Source of the DNA: Paulinella micropora
Lineage: Eukaryota > Cercozoa > Imbricatea > Euglyphida > Paulinellidae
Length of the DNA: 50,589 nt
Assembly (NCBI GenBank): GCA_019918135.1
Contig: WBZZ01001481.1
Span: forward strand, 42,501-93,089
Reading direction: 5' to 3'
Translations under genes and position numbers: made by a program
Shown here: piece after piece, positions 10,275 to 19,324 of the stretch
Position numbering within the stretch: position 1 is the stretch's first letter
Layout of the letters: the number at the start of each line of letters is the position of its first letter
Notes under the pieces: generated by a model
Told to the model about the DNA's origin: nothing
The model's input: the letters and a program-made list of their open reading frames with translations, nothing else
Database searches by the model: none

Positions 10275-11562
10275 TTTCAATCGCATTCTCTACAATTCCG
10301 ATAACTTGTCTTTTCGTATATGTAAAACTAAATATCTTTTCTAAGTATTCGCTTGTTATTTTTTTCTTTTGTTTGTCTCGTGTTATCTTGTTGTTTTCTA
10401 TTATAACTACTTTTCCAGATTTCTCAATTCGCTTTGCAATCCGTAATTCTTCATCAGTCTCCAACAATTCAGCCAGTTCATTTTTACCATTCTCAAATAA
10501 TTCAGTGTTCGTAATACCTAGCCCACAACTTATTACACTTAACATATTCGGTAAATTCAATGCTTTTTTCGTTTCATAGTTCATACTAAATCCTTTTACT
10601 TTCATACTGGCTTTACCATTATCTAATAAGTATCCATAACATTTCGGCCCGCCTCCCACAAAGGTTTTTATTTTCGCTCCTTTCAATTCATCTGTCCAAT
10701 CGCCCAGTAAATCTCCTGTCTCTACATCTGCCTCATTAATTTCTTTGTTAGTCGTATATATTACACTGTCTGTGTCATGATACAATATCCTATTGCCTAA
10801 TCTGTCCATCATATTGTAAAGTCTCATTCTCGCGTGGCATGTGGTAAATAAAGCAACCACAATATTTGTTTTAATCGGGTCGCTCACCGCATCCTGTTTT
10901 AAGTCATAACTGGCTTCTACAATTTTGTCGTTAATTATGTTAATATTTATATTATCTACTGATTTATCGTTCAATAGTTTGTATAATGTATCTTTATCCT
11001 TTATCATTTTGTTTTGTGTTTTATTTTGTTTCTGTCCAAACTTGCCCCATAAAGAGTTCAAGCACAACTTAGCCACTGCTCGCCGTCCTTCGTTTTTAAA
11101 TATTTTGCTTTCATCCATCTTTACACCCATTTTAACTTCCATACTTTTTATGTAATTTTGTTTTTCGGCTTCCGTATTACACCCCGCGGGGTATCCGCTG
11201 GACTCTTGTTTTACTTTCAAGAATGTCTTTATGTATTCTTTGAATAGGCTACTGCTTTGTTCTTTCCAGTGCCATACTTCATATACTTTTATCAACTTAT
11301 TCCCTTTCTCTAAGGCCTTGTAAATTTCTGGAGTTGCCCATGTGCCTGTTATTGCTCGTTCTTTATCTGTGTGCTTACATTCTCCATGTTGCTCAGTCAT
11401 TCCGCACTTATCGCATAAGTAATACATCATCTTACCTCTGTCCGCCTTCGGTAAGACTGGGTGTAGTAAGCCTCTAGGTGGTAGCATCTTAACCTTAGCC
11501 ACTCCGAAATATTCTCTGTTTATAATTTTATTTTCCATAAAAAAATAAAAAATGATAAACAA
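10225..11562 (-). pseudogene. polB: DNA polymerase B, C-terminal half, inverted relative to the rest
   Basis: About 435 useful codons on the minus strand, starting near MENKIINREYFGVAKVK at about 11538. It holds the usual segment after motif A (KMLPPRGLLHPVLP), motif B (KLCLNSLWGKFGQ) and motif C (YHDTDSVIY), then thumb-like sequence. The last codons before 10225 (FGFYFFFPPH) are read from the other half's strand and are probably not original. So motifs A and B/C of one enzyme lie on opposite strands, which needs an inversion of about 1.3 kb with ends near 10240 and 11540. Either a real rearrangement or an assembly error. Confidence 0.9.
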
Positions 11563-11609
11563 ATAATTAATTTTTTTTCAATAAATTTTTTACCACTCTA
11601 TATAGACCA

Positions 11610-11900
11610 ATGACAACCCTCACCAGACTATGCGAAAAATTTGAACAACTTTCAATTGAGAAGAAGAAGGAATTCTTTTCAGTAAAAGATGTGCAACAGG
11701 TAATTAATGAAGAAATTAAGGCGATTGAAAAAAGTAGAGAAGGAAAACCAAAGGATACTTTTCCATTTGGCAAATACAAAGGAAAAAAAATTCAAGATGT
11801 TGCTACTATTGATAAACCATACCTTGAATGGGTTATGAAACAGCCGTGGTTTGATAAATTTACTGACATTAAAAGTGAAGTAAAAAAATATTTACAATAA
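11610..11900 (+). CDS. Small protein with FGKYKGK (DUF3820-like) motif
   Basis: 96 aa, ATG at 11610. Residues 51-82 (FPFGKYKGKKIQDVA, then PYLEWVMKQPWF) match the motif of DUF3820-type and exonuclease-linked domains (FGKYKG, then YLxW). The N-terminus (LCEKFEQLSIEKKKEF) is helical. It sits between the polymerase and the virion module. Function unknown; a nucleic-acid role is only suggested by the domain's usual company. Confidence 0.65.
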   Translation: MTTLTRLCEKFEQLSIEKKKEFFSVKDVQQVINEEIKAIEKSREGKPKDTFPFGKYKGKKIQDVATIDKPYLEWVMKQPWFDKFTDIKSEVKKYLQ

Positions 11901-11928
11901 AAATTAATATTTATATTATATATGAATT

Positions 11929-12417
11929 ATGTCGGATCTGAGCACCAAACAGGACTACTTGAACGAAATTGAAAAATGGAACCTTGATGTTTCTATTAAA
12001 AAGCCGACAATTAAATGGACTAAGCCTGATATTGTTTCTTTCTATGAGCAATACAAGCCGAGGGACGACAACGTGAAAGTCGTTATTCCATTGGAGACCA
12101 TAACGGACAGCTCCAACATAGTTGAAGATGCGACCTTCGGTCAGCAAGAAGAGAGCACTCCTTTTAAGGCGAGTGATTTAAAAGAGGGAGGGGGTTACAC
12201 CCCCTACCATACCCCCGCGGGTTTGGAAAGGGACAAAGTCCCTTCCACGGGTATCACAGAATTAAAGGCTAATGTAGGAGAAGAGATAGCGTCTGCTACA
12301 TACGTAGGTAATAAAGAGACTGCTATAGAATGTACAGAAGAAGGATGTATATTAAGGAAAGCGAGCGATGTTATTCGTGTTGTAAAAGAAAGATACAACA
12401 AAAATAAAGTAAAATAA
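11929..12417 (+). CDS. Hypothetical protein
   Basis: 162 aa, ATG at 11929, TAA at 12415-12417, two bases before unit U1. N-terminal 45 residues are Lys/Trp-rich and may be a small folded domain (LNEIEKWNLDV, IKWTKPDIVSFYEQYK). The rest is polar and low in hydrophobics, ending in a basic helix (VIRVVKERYNKNKVK). Last gene of the left plus-strand block, convergent with the fibre-like gene. Family not recognised. Confidence 0.6.
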   Translation: MSDLSTKQDYLNEIEKWNLDVSIKKPTIKWTKPDIVSFYEQYKPRDDNVKVVIPLETITDSSNIVEDATFGQQEESTPFKASDLKEGGGYTPYHTPAGLERDKVPSTGITELKANVGEEIASATYVGNKETAIECTEEGCILRKASDVIRVVKERYNKNKVK

Positions 12418-12419
12418 TT

Positions 12420-12548
12420 GATATTTTATTCACCCGCTACGCGGTTTCATAAAACATCGTTTTTTTTCCAATAAAAAATAAATCTGTTTTCGATGTTTTA
12501 GAATAAGCGAGAATGAGCGTAGCGAATGAAGCGCAATTCTAAAATATC
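12420..12548. repeat. Palindromic punctuation unit U1
   Basis: Begins GATATTTTATTC and ends TTCTAAAATATC. Central arm AAAACATCG ... CGATGTTTT around an AT-rich loop. The first side arm contains CCGCTACGCGG (4-bp stem). Same orientation as U2, opposite to U3-U6. It separates two convergent genes: the TAA of the plus-strand gene ends two bases before it, and the TAG of the minus-strand fibre-like gene overlaps its right edge. Confidence 0.85.
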
Positions 12549-13795
12549 TAGTGATCCTCTATAAAGTTAGCAATAACATTAATATTTCCATTTCCACCTG
12601 CCGTCACAGCCTTTTGTGTGAATGTCAAAACATCGTTTGGGGTTAATTGAATATCGTAGGTTCTTAGATTAATTTGTTGAGTTGAGGCTGCATTAACATA
12701 AATCTTAAAAATTGTTGTTCCGTTTACGATAGCGGTTGCTTTTGTGTCTGTATCTACAATTGAAGTTTTGGCATCAACATCAGCAAAACCCGCCCCTGTC
12801 AGTGTTCCGTTCAATACCATTCTGACGACATTAGCCTTAGTATCTTCATTAGTAATACTTATCAACGAAGGAAAGACATTTGAATTGTTGGTTAGGCTAT
12901 TATTGAATAGTGCTTTATTTCTGATACTTAAAATGGGGCTTTCAGTTATATTACCTGCTTCACTACCTTCCGCCGTATTTGTAATACTTGTATTAATAGT
13001 GTTGGTGCCTTCAACAAACAAACTACAACTGGCTGTCTTCAGTCTTTGTATTCCAACTCCAACATTATTATTAATAATTCGTGCTGAAAATGGTAATGTA
13101 GTATTTCGCAGACTGACACCTGTGTTGGCATTCGCATACTTAATCGTATGGACTAACTGAAATTCACCTGTCTTCGGATTTTCAATAGAAAACTTAATAG
13201 CACCAAAACCTAAGTATTGAAATTGAATTTGAAATACATTTCCCTTTGTCCAGTCTAATACAGGCATATCTCCTGTTCCGTCGCACGGGTCATCCCAGTA
13301 CGCTTGATAAAATGCGTTTGGGATTCCTGCTATACAATGTAGAATAATCATTCCTTCATCTCTAGTTTTGTAAAAGTAGAAACCATTAGATAAATCGTTA
13401 TCTCCGATACCTATCCACGAATAATAATCTTCGGTTTCGTCTGTTGTCCATAAAGCAGTGAAGCGGGCTACAACACCCATACCAGTGCGATATTTTATTT
13501 TTCTTTTGCTTACCATACTAGCATCAGCGGTAGCATTAACAGTCGTTTTTAATTCCGCCATATTATTCAGAAATGAAACACTCGCATTTGTCTGAGTTAA
13601 TGTCCATATTCGTGTATTAATGGTATATGGAAAGATTTCCTGTAATACCGGTGTTAAGGAACTGGTTAGGGTTTCACCAAAAGCGGTCTTCATACTTGGT
13701 CCTAAATGTCCATCAAGCCCTACTTTGACATTTACGAAATCTCCGTCTGAATTTTGTGCGATTAATTTCTCTGGTGGGACATAGTATATAAACAA
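12548..13795 (-). CDS. Fibre-like virion surface protein (second fibre)
   Basis: About 410 aa. The only sensible start is ATG at 13782, which lies one base out of frame. The loss fits a shortened CCC run at 13775-13777, so the open frame beginning at 13795 (TTG) is not the true start. The segment RTGMGVVARFTALW followed by YYSWIGIGDND...GFYF resembles a domain found in fibre and adhesin proteins of phages and large DNA viruses (family memory, not searched). The C-terminal half is Asn/Thr-rich beta-type sequence. Directly downstream of the major capsid gene (30 bp), with no punctuation unit between. Likely a capsid-surface or host-attachment protein. Confidence 0.55.
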   Translation of the reverse strand: MFIYYVPPEKLIAQNSDGDFVNVKVGLDGHLGPSMKTAFGETLTSSLTPVLQEIFPYTINTRIWTLTQTNASVSFLNNMAELKTTVNATADASMVSKRKIKYRTGMGVVARFTALWTTDETEDYYSWIGIGDNDLSNGFYFYKTRDEGMIILHCIAGIPNAFYQAYWDDPCDGTGDMPVLDWTKGNVFQIQFQYLGFGAIKFSIENPKTGEFQLVHTIKYANANTGVSLRNTTLPFSARIINNNVGVGIQRLKTASCSLFVEGTNTINTSITNTAEGSEAGNITESPILSIRNKALFNNSLTNNSNVFPSLISITNEDTKANVVRMVLNGTLTGAGFADVDAKTSIVDTDTKATAIVNGTTIFKIYVNAASTQQINLRTYDIQLTPNDVLTFTQKAVTAGGNGNINVIANFIEDH

Positions 13796-13825
13796 AAAAA
13801 TATTTTTTATTTTTAGTATTCTTTT

Positions 13826-14933
13826 TTAACTCATTAGAATTTCAACTCCTTTAACAAGCACACTACGTTGAAGAATGGCGAATGTGTAATGGTTGAGATT
13901 AGTTATGCCATTACCGCTCGCATTAGCACTCGTATTTGAAACAAATTCATATCGTCGTTCAGTGTCAAGGCTCAAACCGCTCACCTCATAGCCGTCGGTG
14001 TCCTTATCGCACAGCGGGCGGTTATTGTCCCAAGTATCTACATGGAACCAGTTGTAATGATAGACGTCACTGTTTAGGATAGCACTCCCCTTCAACTTAT
14101 CCTTCAAAATCATATAGTCTTCATTGTCAGAAGTGTCAATGTCAAATTGTTGAAGACGAGAGCCGTCAAGGGTCGTATAATAAGAAATAATTTTAGCATC
14201 CGCCCTGTTGTCATTATCAAAAGAAGTATTAGCACTCTCAGTGAAATGAAAGGCTGAAGTATAAATACGACGAATTCTTTCACCCTGCGAGCGATTCATC
14301 TTAATAACATAATTTTGACTTTGTGTTGATAGGCTCTGCTTCCAAGCGATAGGATACTCAATCTTAAATGGAAAGCCTTCACCCGCAATCTTTTGCTGGA
14401 CACCAAGGATGACATTTGGGTCAGTCTCAACAGCAAGGAATAGATTTAGGTTAGAGACGATAGCACCAGAGGTCGTAGCGGTAGCACCAGTTGAAATAGA
14501 ACTCGCATCAGTACCATAGAATGAAGAGCGGTTGGTTTCAGCCCACACAATCCGCATATCCAAAATTTCATTAAACCCGATAGTCTTATCCAGTTCAAAA
14601 ATAGTGCCAAACAGCATACCCAAAGGACACTTAACATTAATAACAGGGGTGGGAAAATTGCCAGTTCCACCTTCAAAATACTTAGCCTCCTCAAAAGGAA
14701 CATTTACCAAACTATAATTTCCAGCAGTGCTATCTGCGAGAGCTAAATCGCAACACACTCCTCGCAAGGTTCAAAGGACGAGTAGGAATTTCAAAGGTGT
14801 TTTCCATACCACCAGCAGTAGTAAGTGCGACAGGTTGCGAGCCTTCACAAGTGGTAAGTTTGCTTAATTCATACTTACCAGTGAGCAGTTCCTTAGTCTG
14901 ATGGACTAGTTCTCCTCCGTATTGGACAGGCAT
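13826..14933 (-). pseudogene. mcp: Major capsid protein, double jelly-roll type, frameshifted
   Basis: ATG at 14933 (MPVQYGGELVHQTKELLTGK). The first about 60 residues contain EIPTRPLNLARSVLRF, the N-terminal signature of PLV/Polinton capsid proteins. That frame ends at a TAG near 14730, while the rest (about 300 codons, from LALADSTAGNYSLVNV to the TAA at 13826) is in another frame. The change is consistent with one extra or two missing bases near 14750. Total length about 370 aa, close to small double jelly-roll proteins such as PRD1 P3 and well below the about 600 aa of mavirus. Follows the mCP gene and unit U2. Identified by signature and position. Confidence 0.8.
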
Positions 14934-15016
14934 TTTTTGTTTTGTTTTTGAAGTAGTGTAAGTTGATTAATACACGAAATATATTTATAGAAAAAAATAA
15001 ATAATTAAAATAAATT

Positions 15017-15127
15017 GATATTTTATTCTGACTTCGTCATCATAAAACATCGTAAAAAATAATTAATGGTTGTCGATGTTTGAGAATAAGCGAGAGTGCG
15101 TAGCACGAAGCGCAATTCTCAAATATC
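15017..15127. repeat. Palindromic punctuation unit U2
   Basis: Begins GATATTTTATTCTGAC and ends AATTCTCAAATATC. Side arms TGAC-TTC-GTCA and GTGC-GTA-GCAC, central arm AAAACATCG/CGATGTTT. The minor capsid TGA (15126-15128) overlaps its right edge; the major capsid start is 84 bp to the left. Confidence 0.9.
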
Positions 15128-15934
15128 ATCGGGATTTCAACAAATTGAAAAATGAATTAAATAAACTAAAATAATTAGTTTCACGATAAACCAATAATGT
15201 CATAACTATTCCCAAACCATTAAGATTTATTGCTTGGTCGTTTTCGTCCGTCAAGTAAAACCTGAATACATTGTTTGAATTAGCGGACAATGTTTTACCA
15301 TACTCAGACCCGCTTCCATCATAGATAACAGAACCAAAAGGAATTTCGTTGGCTGTGTATATTTCTTGTAGCACATGATTGTCTCCTTCCCCAACTAAAT
15401 CCGATTGAAGATACAGAGTTTTTTCACCAGTTAGAATAATTACATTCGGCGATTTAATAAAATCATTAGCAAAGAAATATGTTGAGTTTCTATCAAAACC
15501 CATAACTTCATGAATACGGGTATCATCATCAAATATAAACCGCGGTTGAATACCTCCGTTATTTGAAACACTGAATGTTAATTTACCATCCTCCGCTTCC
15601 GTGTTTGTATTGTTGCTTGAGACTACATAAGTATAATCATTCGGACTTTCTGCCGTCAATATCTCAGTTTATTTTTTAAGTTGTTCATTGTGTAGTTGCC
15701 CTCTGGTATTGTAATTAAAGCCTCATACCCGTCTTCGGATAATGTAAAAGTATTATATGGTGAAGCCACAGAGTAATACGACTTCGGCACATATATATGA
15801 AGAATTTTACAATGTGTGGGATTGTCTAACCCCTTCATATTGATTTCGTGTGTAAAGTCGCTGTCTGTGCCAGTTATCCTATTTTTACTATTTATGTAAT
15901 AGATACCAGAACTTCTTCCTCCCTTGTACTCCAT
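15126..15934 (-). pseudogene. mcp2: Minor capsid (penton) protein, frameshifted
   Basis: ATG at 15934. The first 92 codons (GIYYINSKNRITGTDSDFTH, later VPKSYYSV and EGNYTMNNL) carry the typical penton signature of this virus group: a YxINSxNRxxGTxSxF opening and a PKSYY strand. The frame breaks near 15660 and continues in another frame from TAESPNDYTYVV to the TGA at 15126, about 265 aa in all. The shift equals one missing base, near an A run. Encodes the vertex protein of the capsid. Read after the protease gene (58 bp gap) and before U2. Confidence 0.85.
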
Positions 15935-15992
15935 CGTAGGTGCTTTTTATAAAAACCACCTACAACCTCAAAAATCTATATATTAGAAAATA

Positions 15993-17039
15993 TCAAATGT
16001 ATGTATCAAAATTACCATATCCATTCTGTGCTTTTAATTTTTCCGCTTCGTCTTCTTTTAAGTCTGTATAGCCACTAGCAAATTTAAATCGCACTCCTTT
16101 TGCTCGCTCTAAAAGAAACCGCATTGAGTGCCATCCACATGTGTCGCTCGTATCAGATTGTTGTTTTACTTGATTGACCTTCATCAATAAATAACTATCT
16201 GGGTGGCTTTTATCTATTAGTTGTTTCATTTGTTGTTGAAAGTCTTCAGTCGGTTGATATTCAGCCAAAGGGTCATACACTTCAACACTCCTGTCTTTAT
16301 CCAGACTTACCCATATTGCAATCCAATGAGACCCCGCTTGTTTGTGATTGTCCAAATTCATAATAAATCCGTATCGCTTTCTGCTTCCGGGCTTCAACTT
16401 GTAGATTTCATCACTTGCTATCGCTCCGAGATACCATCCATATTTTTTCATTATGTCGTCTATTTCATAAGTCATTAGTCCCCGCCCCTCACCCTGTTGT
16501 TCGTCTGGCGGTGGCTCTTGTTTTGATGGGACAAGCCCCTCCAAATCGCTTCGCTCATCTTGCTGTGGCTCCTCTGGCTGTGGTTGCTGTGGCGTCTCCG
16601 CGATGAGTGGCTTTGCCACGATGTTCTGCTCCGCAGAACTTGTTCTCGTGGGTATTGTCGTCTCCTCTGGTTGCTGTTCATTTCTATATTTATTTATAAG
16701 GGCATTAACATAATCTTTTTTTCTCATTGAATGTGTCCATTCTTTTCTTGATAGATACTTTTTAATGTTTTTTACGGAAAACACTTTATTAATCAAATCT
16801 TCTAATCCAGTTCCCGTTTGTAATCCCAAATATTCTGCGAGTTTCTTTTTTACTTCAACCTTATTTTGTCCAACATCTATTTTATGTTCTAAAATTTTGT
16901 CTATTATCCATGATGCTCTTTGGTTCCAACCTTTAACATCGTGGCCTTCATTTTTAAGTTTATCCCTTAATGCTTCACCAAGAATTTTAATAGTAAGTTT
17001 TTTCTCAACATTACTATTTGACAATCCATTCTTCAACAT
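15993..17039 (-). CDS. pro: Adenain-like (Ulp1-fold) capsid maturation cysteine protease
   Basis: 348 aa, ATG at 17039. Residues 1-120 are helical and basic, 121-185 a Pro/Gln/Glu linker, and 190-348 the protease. Catalytic residues visible: H238 in AGSHWIAIWV, D256 in VEVYDPL, a Gln near 293 and C301 in SDTCGWHSM, the H-D/E-Q-C order of adenoviral protease and Ulp1. Family members cleave capsid precursors during maturation. One of the few large genes here that is intact. It lies 24 bp after the coiled-coil gene and 58 bp before the minor capsid gene, within the U3-U2 compartment. Confidence 0.92.
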   Translation of the reverse strand: MLKNGLSNSNVEKKLTIKILGEALRDKLKNEGHDVKGWNQRASWIIDKILEHKIDVGQNKVEVKKKLAEYLGLQTGTGLEDLINKVFSVKNIKKYLSRKEWTHSMRKKDYVNALINKYRNEQQPEETTIPTRTSSAEQNIVAKPLIAETPQQPQPEEPQQDERSDLEGLVPSKQEPPPDEQQGEGRGLMTYEIDDIMKKYGWYLGAIASDEIYKLKPGSRKRYGFIMNLDNHKQAGSHWIAIWVSLDKDRSVEVYDPLAEYQPTEDFQQQMKQLIDKSHPDSYLLMKVNQVKQQSDTSDTCGWHSMRFLLERAKGVRFKFASGYTDLKEDEAEKLKAQNGYGNFDTYI

Positions 17040-17063
17040 TAATCTGTATTTAGCCTCCTCTAG

Positions 17064-17861
17064 TTAGTTTCCTATATTTTTATTTAATGCTTCTTGTGCT
17101 CCTAGCATTTTTTTCATATCATCTATTGTTATTTGTTGCTTTTGAAAATCTTTTATTCTTTCTGCTATACTTTGTATTTTACTAGGTTCCCAATTATCTA
17201 TATCTGCTTGAGTAAAAACTCCAGAATTTATGATTAATGTTTTATAGTCTTCAAATTCTTTATTTGGCTTAACTTTTACCTCTGGCTGTGCCTGTTGTTC
17301 TTGTGGTTGCCCCTGCTGTGCAGGCATAATATATTGTTGTTGTGGGGGCATAATGGCTAATCTTTGGTTCCTTTGCTGTTCGTATTGTAAATCCTCTATG
17401 AGTTTTTGCTCCCTTCTTAGTTCTCTGTCTTTTTGTTCTTGTCGTTCCTTGATATCTTCCATGTCTTTTCGGTGTTGCCTCTTCTTTTCTTCTTCAGCAT
17501 CAACTCGTGTTTTTTTCTCTTTTTGGTCAATCTCATCAATCTTATCGTATTTCTCTTTTCTGAGTTTGTCCAAGTGGTCATTAATGGCGGTTCTAGTATT
17601 TTGTTCAATCTCCGACAAACTCTGGACTTTTCTTAAGTCTTCTTTTCGCTTAGGTGTCCGTCTTGTCTTTGGCCGATTTAGATATTTCATAAAAAGTTTA
17701 ACAATTTGAAGTGTGCTCATATCATTTGTCTTTTTACCGAAATTAAGATAATATTTTTTACCCCTCTGGATAATATACGGCTTCCCGCTCTTATTCCTAT
17801 AAACCCTCGGGGGTCTTACCTTTGCCCTTGATATTTTAGAATTGCGCTTCATGCTTCGCAT
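17064..17861 (-). CDS. Basic coiled-coil virion-module protein with repeat-derived start
   Basis: 265 aa from ATG 17861. The first 11 codons (MRSMKRNSKIS) are encoded by palindromic unit U3 itself; the gene-specific part begins RAKVRPPRVYRNKSGKPYII. The next in-frame Met is at residue 48, inside what looks like the domain, so the unit seems to supply the start. Residues 80-165 form a highly charged coiled coil (EEEKKRQHRKDMEDIKERQE), 168-195 are Gln/Pro-rich, and the C-terminus is helical. Its place before the protease suggests a structural or scaffold-like role (inferred). Family not recognised. Confidence 0.7.
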   Translation of the reverse strand: MRSMKRNSKISRAKVRPPRVYRNKSGKPYIIQRGKKYYLNFGKKTNDMSTLQIVKLFMKYLNRPKTRRTPKRKEDLRKVQSLSEIEQNTRTAINDHLDKLRKEKYDKIDEIDQKEKKTRVDAEEEKKRQHRKDMEDIKERQEQKDRELRREQKLIEDLQYEQQRNQRLAIMPPQQQYIMPAQQGQPQEQQAQPEVKVKPNKEFEDYKTLIINSGVFTQADIDNWEPSKIQSIAERIKDFQKQQITIDDMKKMLGAQEALNKNIGN

Positions 17862-17950
17862 TCTCGCTTATTCTAAAACATCGATTTTTTATTTTAAGAA
17901 AAAATAATTGTCATCGATGTTTTGTGATGACGAAGTCAGAACAAAATATC
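17830..17950. repeat. Palindromic punctuation unit U3
   Basis: Begins GATATTTTAGAATTGCG and ends CAGAACAAAATATC. The minus-strand reading has ATGC-GAA-GCAT; the right arm has TGAC-GAA-GTCA; the central stem extends to AAAACATCGAT/ATCGATGTTTT. The left part encodes the N-terminus of the coiled-coil protein; the TAA of the small basic protein lies one base to the right. Confidence 0.9.
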
Positions 17951-17951
17951 T

Positions 17952-18278
17952 TTAGAACTTCAAGGCACCTCGTCCTCTCTGCTTACCATACCCCAGTCTT
18001 GATGCTACAGCGCCAACACTACCTGCGTAAGGCACCCCGACACTACTTAATGCTCCCGCAGTCCTTGAGATTAACTTATTACCGCGAAGAAATTTATCAA
18101 CGGCAAAGACCGTTTTGCCAACTTTTTGCCAGTTGATTTTACCACCTGCTTGTCCCTTGCCTCCTTGCTTCTTCTTGCGACAAGTATTCTTTTTACCTCC
18201 AGCCATGTTGGTGCTTGAGTTAATAGTTCGTTTGCCGATTGTTGGAATGACTTCAACACGAGTTGTTTTAACTACCAT
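17952..18278 (-). CDS. Small basic Gly/Lys-rich virion-module protein
   Basis: 108 aa from ATG 18278 (MVVKTTRVEVIPTIGKR); a second possible start is the Met of AGGKKNTCRKKKQGGK. An upstream in-frame TTG at 18323 is not convincing. Basic, glycine-rich N-terminal half, then WQKVGKTVFAVDKFLRGNKL, ISRTAGALSSVGVPYAG and a GYGKQRGRG tail. I recall similar short basic proteins next to capsid genes in PLVs; a DNA-condensing or penton-associated role is a guess. Only 8 bp lie between the ATPase stop region and the open frame. Confidence 0.65.
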   Translation of the reverse strand: MVVKTTRVEVIPTIGKRTINSSTNMAGGKKNTCRKKKQGGKGQAGGKINWQKVGKTVFAVDKFLRGNKLISRTAGALSSVGVPYAGSVGAVASRLGYGKQRGRGALKF

Positions 18279-18331
18279 AAAAGATAGATGAATATATAAT
18301 ACAGAAAAAATAATTAATTCCAAATTTTTTT

Positions 18332-19153
18332 TTACTTGAGACGAAAGTTAACATTTTTTCTTAACTCATCATCAACACTTGAGACATAAAGAAAATTAAA
18401 TCTCTCCTTTGTTGCTTCGTGATACTTTTGAAGAAAGTAATCAAAGTCAAAAGATAAGTCTAAGTGTTTATACACGAGTTCCATTTTGTCCTGAGATTGC
18501 CCCGGAAAGATTAATAAATAATCTAACTGCTTAATGGCTTCTGGCCGTAGGTCGTTCAAATACTGACTAGACATAATAACCTTACTTTTATAGTGTCTGT
18601 TCTTTTTTAACAAATCACTTACGGACTTGTCTCTTAATCCACTACCTAAATCATCCAAAACAAAAACAACCTCTGGAGAAATATACTTGCTTGGTCGTTC
18701 TTTTGCCTCTGCGGCGCTCTGTTTCTTTTTTTCTTCTTTTCCGAAATAAAGAAATTGTGGCTTCTCTATTTCTTCTTTGTCCTGTTTTACTTCTCCTTCG
18801 TGTTGCTCGTCATGTCTGTTCAGTTTGTCTAACTCATAATCAATGACATTAACACCATCTGATTTAAGAAAGGTATATATTGCCATCGGGTTTCCTCTGT
18901 TCTTAAAGTGCTTTACCATTGCTTTATAAATGTAGTCCTTGTGTATCGTTGAAGCAATAATGACAATACGGGTTTTTCTGTCTGTAGTCCGTTTCAGTAT
19001 TTCAAAGAGTGCTGTCGTCTTACCGCTCTTCTTACGGGCAAGCAAAAATATGTTAGCATACGGCTCATTGAATAATTTATAACCCTTGGCTTTTTTGTTT
19101 CCATCACCCTCTTGTTTTACTGGCTTCACCTTGACATTATTGATTTTTTCCAT
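18332..19153 (-). CDS. atpase: FtsK/HerA-type genome packaging ATPase
   Basis: 273 aa from ATG 19153 (MEKINNVKVKPVKQEG). The open frame extends 13 codons further, but those (MRVRSTKRNSKIS) are encoded by unit U4, and the ATG two bases after the unit is the better start. Walker A LLARKKSGKTTALFEIL at about 40-56, Walker B VVFVLDDLGSG near 160, and VIMSSQYLNDLRPEA as the following sensor-like strand. This family pumps viral DNA into the capsid. Intact. First gene of the U4-U3 compartment, followed by the small basic protein. Confidence 0.9.
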   Translation of the reverse strand: MEKINNVKVKPVKQEGDGNKKAKGYKLFNEPYANIFLLARKKSGKTTALFEILKRTTDRKTRIVIIASTIHKDYIYKAMVKHFKNRGNPMAIYTFLKSDGVNVIDYELDKLNRHDEQHEGEVKQDKEEIEKPQFLYFGKEEKKKQSAAEAKERPSKYISPEVVFVLDDLGSGLRDKSVSDLLKKNRHYKSKVIMSSQYLNDLRPEAIKQLDYLLIFPGQSQDKMELVYKHLDLSFDFDYFLQKYHEATKERFNFLYVSSVDDELRKNVNFRLK

Positions 19154-19154
19154 T

Positions 19155-19324
19155 GATATTTTAGAATTGCGTTTCGTGCTCCGCACTCTCACTATGGATT
19201 CAACTTGTTGAATTTATATTCTAAAACATCGTTTTTTTCATTTACAAGAAATTAAATAGTTTTACGATGTTTGTTGAAGACGTTGTAGATTCGACGAAGT
19301 CGAATCGGGTCTGAAACAAATATC
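19155..19324. repeat. Palindromic punctuation unit U4
   Basis: Longest copy (170 bp). Begins GATATTTTAGAATTGCG and ends TCTGAAACAAATATC. Left arm carries GTGC-TCC-GCAC plus an extra hairpin ATTCAACTTGTTGAAT; right arm ATTCGAC-GAA-GTCGAAT; central arm AAAACATCG/CGATGTTT. The ATPase ATG is one base to the left; the TGA of the 120-aa gene overlaps the right edge. Confidence 0.9.

Noticed and set aside
10925..11155. Plus-strand ORF within the inverted polymerase half
   Set aside because: Antisense shadow of the motif B/C half, which has clear catalytic motifs on the minus strand.
12744..13160. Plus-strand 138-aa hydrophobic ORF
   Set aside because: Antisense of the second fibre gene; hydrophobicity arises from reading Asn/Thr codons backwards.
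18279..18323. Hydrophobic N-terminal extension (MELIIFSVLYIHL) of the small basic protein
   Set aside because: It starts from TTG in AT-rich intergenic sequence; the ATG at 18278 is a better start.
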